A stretch of 64,000 bases of DNA from Luteibacter sp. UNC138MFCol5.1. GTDB lineage: Bacteria > Pseudomonadota > Gammaproteobacteria > Xanthomonadales > Rhodanobacteraceae. Made by a program: the position numbers and the translations under genes. Every line of letters begins with the position of its first letter. The first letter of the stretch is position 1. The notes under the pieces are model-generated. The model saw only the letters and a program-made list of their open reading frames with translations. It searched no databases and had not been told where the DNA came from. Below are positions 63,762 to 64,000 of this stretch, one piece after another. The stretch is taken from NCBI RefSeq assembly GCF_900110505.1, contig NZ_FODZ01000002.1, forward strand, positions 610,113 to 674,112, given 5' to 3'.

Positions 63762-64000
63762 TCAGTGCGTCTTGTTCGGCAGGAGGTTGGCGATGGTGGC
63801 GAGCAGTTCCTTCTCGTTCACCGGCTTGGTGATGAAGGCCTTCGCACCCTGCCGCAGACCCCACACGCGATCCGTTTCCATGGATTTGGTGGTGATCATG
63901 ACCACGGGCACGTCCGCCGTCGCCGGATCGCGGCTCAGCGTTCGGGTGGCCTGGAAGCCGTTCATGCCGGGCATGATGACGTCCATGATCACGAGGTCGG
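63762..64000 (-). CDS. pilH: PilH twitching-motility response regulator (5' end outside window)
   Basis: The last 79 codons are visible. They show the phosphoacceptor Asp in LVIMDVIMPGMNGFQATRTL, the Thr pair in VVMITTKSMETDRVWGLRQGA and the Lys in FITKPVNEKELL. TTKSxETDRVWGxRQGA and NGFQATR are specific to PilH rather than PilG. The start lies beyond the right edge. It opposes PilG in pilus retraction control. Confidence 0.92.
   Translation of the reverse strand, partial: DLVIMDVIMPGMNGFQATRTLSRDPATADVPVVMITTKSMETDRVWGLRQGAKAFITKPVNEKELLATIANLLPNKTH

Overview
The window is very GC-rich, densely packed DNA with a strong third-position G/C bias. It reads as the chromosome of a gammaproteobacterium of the Xanthomonadales (Lysobacterales), most likely a Rhodanobacteraceae member such as Luteibacter or Dyella. 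This placement is inference from gene content: pilH-pilI-pilJ-chpA-chpB-chpC, pssA-holD-rimI, a VirD4 with a lipase carrying a Xanthomonas-type T4SS (XVIPCD-like) tail, several TlpA-like proteins, and an H-NS of the short plant-pathogen type. No rRNA, tRNA, CRISPR array or transposase was found.

Layout. 0-5.5 kb holds small regulatory modules: a divergent LysR/oxidoreductase pair, a BlaI/M56-protease module with a TlpA-like gene behind its own pair of BlaI-type operators, and a divergent TetR/oxidoreductase pair. 5.5-14.8 kb holds thyA-lgt, an S9 peptidase, a TonB-dependent receptor, lemA with two TPM-domain genes, and dgkA. 15-22 kb holds a POT peptide transporter, a RegB/RegA redox two-component system with two exported partner proteins, and a second two-component system. 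22-31 kb is mostly housekeeping: tesA/ybbA/ybbP, rimI, a divergent holD, pssA, proS, H-NS and a tautomerase. 31-33.9 kb holds ThrE, NfeD and SPFH membrane genes.

33.9-43.9 kb is one long leftward operon: membrane-fusion protein, ABC ATPase, four MacB-type permeases (a two-permease module present twice), a sigma-54-dependent response regulator and an NtrY-like kinase. Its start is preceded by a textbook sigma-54 promoter and, 57-99 bp further upstream, two adjacent perfect palindromes. The operon therefore appears to encode the activator of its own promoter. 44-45 kb holds a Fur-box/hemP iron locus and large REP-like palindromes.

45.3-52.5 kb is the accessory island and the most unusual part. 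It holds a VirD4/TraG coupling protein, four tandem divergent copies of a small secreted cysteine-containing protein, a GHSLG lipase with an XVIPCD-like Gln-rich tail, and an unknown gene overlapping the lipase stop. A 20-bp leader carrying the ribosome-binding site and start codon precedes the lipase and three of the four small genes. In those three places it opens onto what look like leftover effector starts. I read this as a T4SS antibacterial effector with an immunity array, in which older effectors were deleted and their immunity genes kept.

52.5-64 kb is the type IV pilus chemosensory (Pil-Chp) cluster on the minus strand: pilH (partial), pilI, pilJ, giant chpA, a chpB-like gene with an altered methylesterase motif, and a chpC-like cheW gene. 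No pilK methyltransferase lies between pilJ and chpA.
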